Of a stretch of 64,000 nucleotides of DNA, positions 60,136-64,000 are shown in pieces. Position numbers and translations under genes: made by a program. The stretch is from Nymphaea colorata (Eukaryota; Streptophyta; Magnoliopsida; Nymphaeales; Nymphaeaceae). Within the stretch, counting starts at the first letter, position 1. Each line of letters opens with the position of its first letter. The notes beneath the pieces were generated by a model. That model was not told the origin of the DNA and did no database searches. It saw nothing but the letters and a program-made list of their open reading frames with translations. The stretch covers positions 7,036,334 through 7,100,333 of the forward strand of contig NC_045147.1 of assembly GCF_008831285.2 (NCBI RefSeq). Reading direction: 5' to 3'.

Positions 60136-63099
60136 CCAATATTTCTTATAACTTTAGCTTTTCTTTTATCTGACATTTTTTTAATATTCTAGATATAAAA
60201 AAATTAATAGATATGGGTACTGACATCAGAATGACTAATAGAAGATCTCTCTCTCTCGCTCTCTTTGTGAATGTGCATGTGTATGACCATCTGTACGTCA
60301 TTGGCAAAATGGGAAGGGAAAGAGTAATCGCTTTAAGCTTAGTCACTTGAAATTTTGTTTTGATCTGGTACTTTTCAGATGTGCCAGATCGCTAGGATGA
60401 GGAGTATTTAGAGCATAAAAAGTCCAAAGAATATGAAGGCATAAATGAAATGAACTTGTGCTTTGCAGTAACATTACATGACTCTAAATAGACAAGTTTG
60501 AGGGCATCATGCAGTCTTTTTTAGATGAATTTTTGTCTAATGTTTGTAGATATAAAAGCACCTTACAATGTATCTTTTCCTTATAACTTAATGAATGTGT
60601 GGATCTGAATAATCTAAACTGCAAAAAAGAAGAAAGGTGGATAGTGATAAAAAGGAAATAATGAAGCTTCAAATGAAGATGGTTATGGTTGCAGTGGTGG
60701 GTGATGGTCATGAAGAATGGTATGTAGTGGTGGCAGAGGTAAGGATGATGGTGGTGATGAAGTTGTTATGGCAATGGAAGTGTTGGTTAAAATGGGGTGG
60801 TGTTGGTTGTGGTGGTGCTAAGAAGGTGAAATAATGGTAATGATGGTGGAGCAAGTGTCATTGATGGTGGTGGTGATCACATGGTGAACTAGTGATAATG
60901 GTGGTGGTTCTGATAGTAGTAACTAATGTAAATATAATGTGGAACATAAGAAAAAATGAACTTTTCTTCATATTTATGAAACATTAAGGGCAATAAAAAT
61001 GAAATTGTCAGGTAGAAAACCATGCAGTCTAAAATAAATAAAAGTATCAAAAACTTACTGATTGAAGATATTGACCATATCTGTTATTCCTTTACATTTT
61101 CATCTACTATGCTTTAAGATCTGGTCTAAATTATGATCCTCTCCTAGTTGGCAGCCACATGACTTATCTGCTGATCCAAGTGTTCGTGTGATGAAGAGCC
61201 AATCATCAGAAAGGTGGAGGATTGGCACTAATTTGCGTACTAAAGCTGAAATGAGCTCACATTCTTCATTTATTTTTCGGTTTGCTATTCTTAATAAGCT
61301 CTAAAGACAGAAAAAGAAGAACAAGGAGAGCTTCACTTACGACAAAGAAAAAGAATCCACCAATCCATTCAAAAGAATACAATTGAATGATAAATCCATT
61401 TGCAATGTTCTTGACATCAGTGATGTTTCTCCATGGAGCATTCAGAATAAAATAGTCCTAAAACTGGTGGTAAGCAGAAGAAACATGGTAGAGTAAAAGG
61501 AAAAAGAAGTGAAGGAAAAAAAAACTAAAGACAAAGGCAAAAGAGAAAATGAAGAAAAAGACACTACAGACTAAAGGAGAGAAGGGGAAAAAATAATAAA
61601 TAAAATAAAAATGAATAAGGGAAAAACACAAAAGATATGAAAACGAGAAGAAGAAGAAGAAAAAGGAGAAAAGGTGAAGAAGAAGGACAAGTAGAAAATG
61701 AAGAAAGAGGGGAAGATGATTTGTAGCTGTTTGGAGCATTCCTATGCTTATGTCTTCTATCTGGAGGATTCTCCGGGGGCATGAACTTGGCTGACAAACC
61801 AGGTTCTTAGTATGTAAGAGTTTTAATTGCTATGCATTATGAATAGTTCAGTAACTAAAGCATACAGTTATGGTCATTACCCTGCATATGTATTTCTGGA
61901 GAGAATTTATTCTCCCAATCCATCATAGTGGGAGAGAATCATCTATCCCCGAGGGAATAGAAAACACATATTTTCTACTGTTCCCACAAGTAACCCAGTG
62001 TCTGTGACTCTGTGCTATTGTTTTTCTAAAGTTGATAGATCTTAAAAAGAACAAAGAGACGGAAAAATGGTGGTCAGTGAGATTAAGTTTAAATAAGATC
62101 TGAAAGAGCAATGAATATTAAAGGTTACTTGAATCTGATCTGAAAAAAAAAAAGTAACCCACTTTATTTTTGTGCCTTTCTCTTTTTAACAAGAAACATG
62201 CAAAGTGAAAAAAATGTGCTGCACGAATTTTTTGTTCTTCCCAGATACCTATCGGGTAATGAAATTTAGTTACTTAGCATTTGCAGTGGTATTTAAGGTT
62301 GCTTGGTGGAAACAACTGGAGAAGAATATAGCATGATGGTTTGGTTTATGGGGTTGGATGGAACAAGGGATGACAGTGGTTAGATTATGCAAGAAGAATT
62401 TTTTATTATTGCACTGAAGTCTAGGGCTCTGTTATGTGTTGGCCCTGATATCTTTTCAATTTGAAATGCTGCTTTGGTTAATATATTAGAGTGAATGAGA
62501 AAAAAGAGAAGGGTGCGAGTGGTTGCTTTAGACCCTTCATACTGGTAGGGCGAGTATTCCCTGCTATATTCATTTCCCCTTAAATGTTTCTCAGCAGTCT
62601 GCTTGGACTCCTCTCCAGACATCTCAGTATAGATCATATTACATGCTTCTCTTGTGTTTTTATATTTCCTAAATTCTAAGTTGCTTTTTTTTTCTTTCTG
62701 ATTGTTGAGTTGGGGTTGGTTTCTACTAGATTATGCTAGGAAGATGCCCACTCGAATGTCAAATTCTTGACCTCATTCAACTTGAAGTTCTTAAATTTGA
62801 ACGCTTGGGCAAGTGGACAGAAATCTAGTATGCTGATACTCAAATTTTATATTTAAATACCAAGTTACAATAATTAGTCTGACATGAAATCTTTACTTTT
62901 GAACTTGTTTGTATATGATTTTTGTCCCATATAAATTGATTGTGGTGCATTTTTTTAAAAGATACATTGCTTCAGAATGTCCTCTCTTGATGAAGAACGT
63001 ATTTTTGTGACCACCACACCACAGGCTCTAGAGAAGTTGAACAAGCAGCTGACACCAAAAAAAAGATGCTTGAGGAGGACACTTACTGGCCCTTGGTGA
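55221..63099 (+). CDS. ABF: Group A bZIP transcription factor, ABF/AREB/ABI5-like (four coding exons)
   Basis: Exons 55221-56495, 57153-57224, 57352-57381 and 63025-63099 have GT/AG borders, are all phase 0, and give 483 residues ending at TGA 63097. Conserved block C1 (about 32-66) has RQSSVYSLTLDEFQ and MNMDEFLKNIW. C2 (about 96-118) has RQGSLTLPRTLSLKTVDEV and C3 (about 136-157) has TLGEMTLEEFLVKAGVV. A Q/H-rich stretch lies at about 231-253. The basic region (400-425, NRESAARSRARKQ) ends exon 1, the zipper starts in exon 2 (AYTMELEAEVAKLKEEN), and C4 is KKRCLRRTLTGPW. RQSS, RQGS and RRTLT are SnRK2-type phosphorylation contexts. The family binds ABRE elements in the nucleus in abscisic-acid and drought responses. 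The paralogue number cannot be set. The ATG is the first in frame and begins the conserved N-terminus. Confidence 0.93.
56496..57152 (+). other. Intron 1 of the bZIP gene
   Basis: It begins GTAATTTCC right after the basic-region codons RKQ and ends TTTCTTGCAG before AYTMEL. If retained, translation stops after 14 intron codons at 56538-56540 and the product lacks the leucine zipper. Confidence 0.88.
58738..59812. mobile_element. hAT-like MITE with 14-bp inverted ends and 8-bp target duplication
   Basis: The ends are CTATGTTGTCAAGG (58738-58751) and its exact complement CCTTGACAACATAG (59799-59812). Flanking 8-mers are TCCTCGCT (58730-58737) and TCCTCACT (59813-59820), one mismatch. An 8-bp duplication is the hallmark of hAT insertion. 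Subterminal GC-rich GCCTGGGCGCC/GCCTAGGC words lie inside both ends. The core is a tandem AT-rich array with no transposase coding, so the element is non-autonomous. Confidence 0.8.
58850..59645. repeat. Internal tandem array of ACAGTATA/ATACATATTAC units in the MITE
   Basis: Words such as AACAGTATACATATTAC, ACAGACTGTATTATACAG and AACAGAATACATATAACAG recur irregularly through almost the whole MITE core. No fixed period is evident by eye. Confidence 0.75.
60089..60132. repeat. AT dinucleotide microsatellite
   Basis: An uninterrupted TA/AT run of about 44 bases inside intron 3. Confidence 0.9.
60640..60930. repeat. GGTGGTGATGGT-rich degenerate stretch in intron 3
   Basis: Purine-biased sequence with many GGTGG, GATGGT and GTGGTG words. 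The frame 60637-60834 is a by-product of this repetition. Confidence 0.55.
61480..61720. repeat. Polypurine tract of about 240 bases in intron 3
   Basis: Strongly A/G on the plus strand, with a GAAGAAGAAGAA core near 61650-61690 and AAAAGACAAAGGC-type variation around it. Minus-strand frames here are low-complexity artefacts. Confidence 0.75.
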
Positions 63100-63567
63100 A
63101 GGGTTATATTTGCAAGAAAAGTCCCTGGCCTGTTCAGGGGATAGCTGTACATACAGATATCGGAAACAAGCTGGTTGCCCTGTAATTTAAGGTTAGCAGC
63201 AGTTTTCTTTCTTACCTTTTGTATCCATTCATCTTTTATGTTTGTATGTTATTCTTGATGATCTAATGATCTATAAGTTGCACTGCCCTGGAGATTGTGA
63301 AAAGCAACTGGAGTGTCAAAACCTTGTATTGTGATTGACCTAGTACACTCGGTACAAATGGGGTGCAAGCTCATTAGCGGTAGAAGGCGTCTGATACATC
63401 TGTGAGGATGTTCTTAGGACAGATAATGGACCTGTCTTGCACTTTTGAAAATACATGCTTTAACCAGCCATTGGAACATGATAACGAATTCATATTGTAT
63501 TGCAACCTCTCTCTCTCTCTCTCTTTAACCAGCCATTGGAACATGATAACGACTTCATATTGTATTA

Positions 63568-63610
<43 letters not shown>

Positions 63611-64000
63611 GTTTGTTCTGTTCATATGAAGGCAAAGGTGTGGACCTTTTTCCCCCTGGTGTGAGTGATTTACTGTTCAAATAAGTGTGGAGACATTCCC
63701 AAACTGACCTGTGCTAACAATAGTTCTACGCAAAAAAAAAAGAAAAAAAAGAAAAAAAGGTCTCTTGTCTACCACTTGTCCTAACGATTTTCACAAGTAA
63801 AAACTGTGTTCATAATGCAAGTTATTATCTATAATCTTGCAATCATACTAAAAACATCCTTTGTTGCACCACCTTTGAAAGTTTGCTTGCAATAATTACA
63901 TATCAAATTTCTTTTTTTTCCCTTGTCAGCAGGATCGTCTTTGACATAAATGTTGCTAAGGTGTATCGACTTGTGGCATTTTCTTTTCTCAAACTTGAAC
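63100..64000 (+). other. Probable 3' UTR and downstream region of the bZIP gene
   Basis: Sequence after the stop codon. A possible 3' UTR runs at least to about 63190, but no clear polyadenylation signal or end could be fixed. It holds the tandem duplication at 63461-63602 and an A/G homopurine run at about 63729-63758. No further gene was recognised before the window ends. Confidence 0.4.
63461..63602. repeat. 65-bp tandem duplication, each copy ending in a CT run
   Basis: TTAACCAGCCATTGGAACAT begins both copies (63460 and 63525). Each continues GATAACGA(A/C)TTCATATTGTATT and ends in a CT dinucleotide run, about 18 and 29 bases long. Only a few substitutions separate them, so the duplication is recent. 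Confidence 0.88.

Larger units (their letters stand above)
57382..63024 (+). other. Intron 3 of the bZIP gene (about 5.6 kb)
   Basis: It begins GTACTAG after EEIMKMQKAQ and ends CACCACACCACAG before ALEKLNKQL. It holds a hAT-like MITE (58738-59812), an AT run (about 60089-60132), a GGTGGTGATGGT-rich stretch (60640-60930), a purine-rich tract (61480-61720) and otherwise anonymous DNA. Introns of this family are usually far shorter. No further conserved exon was recognised inside it. Confidence 0.8.

Overview
The window is nuclear DNA of a flowering plant. It holds plant lineages of LTR retrotransposon (Tekay-type and other chromoviruses, Tat/Ogre-like, Ty1/copia), a plant L1-type LINE and one intact-looking intron-containing bZIP gene of the ABF/AREB/ABI5 group. 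There are no operons, no bacterial signals, and I recognise no rRNA or tRNA gene. I cannot name the species.

Layout. 1-14745: two copies of one Tekay-type Ty3/gypsy element, both on the minus strand and sharing a middle LTR (gag-pol, LTR, gag-pol, LTR). The shared LTR contains a 100-N assembly gap at 6359-6458. The copies are nearly identical apart from single-base indels, so this may be a real tandem array or an assembly duplication. 14746-32200: an old, rearranged Tat/Ogre-like Ty3/gypsy element on the minus strand that has gag pieces but no recognisable pol. Its gag is split by a decayed LINE (about 20676-26454), and a degenerate tandem repeat lies between gag and the 3' LTR. 32201-43156: mostly anonymous AT-rich DNA with a FAR1/FRS-like (MULE-derived) pseudogene, a minisatellite and a relic of a third Tekay pol. 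43157-48710: a decayed chromovirus with two LTRs of about 408 bp. 48711-49364: a probable LINE 3' remnant. 49360-53702: a relatively young Ty1/copia element with a perfect 5-bp target duplication and an internal deletion.

53703-64000 is the only clear host gene region. A bZIP gene on the plus strand has four coding exons (55221-56495, 57153-57224, 57352-57381, 63025-63099; all junctions phase 0) that predict 483 residues. All the group A landmarks are present: the N-terminal conserved blocks with kinase-type motifs, the basic region and leucine zipper, and the C-terminal RRTLTGPW end. Its third intron is about 5.6 kb and carries a hAT-like MITE with near-perfect 8-bp target duplications. The copia element sits about 1.5 kb upstream of the start codon.

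Functionally, the bZIP protein is expected to bind ABA-responsive elements in the nucleus downstream of SnRK2 kinases. Every transposable-element gene seen carries stops, frameshifts or lost catalytic residues, or is incomplete. No new defence or metabolic system was found. The most interesting items are the shared-LTR duplication around the gap, the gag-only Tat element with its tandem array, the LINE 3' hairpins, the copia gag-to-integrase fusion and the MITE-bearing long intron of the bZIP gene.
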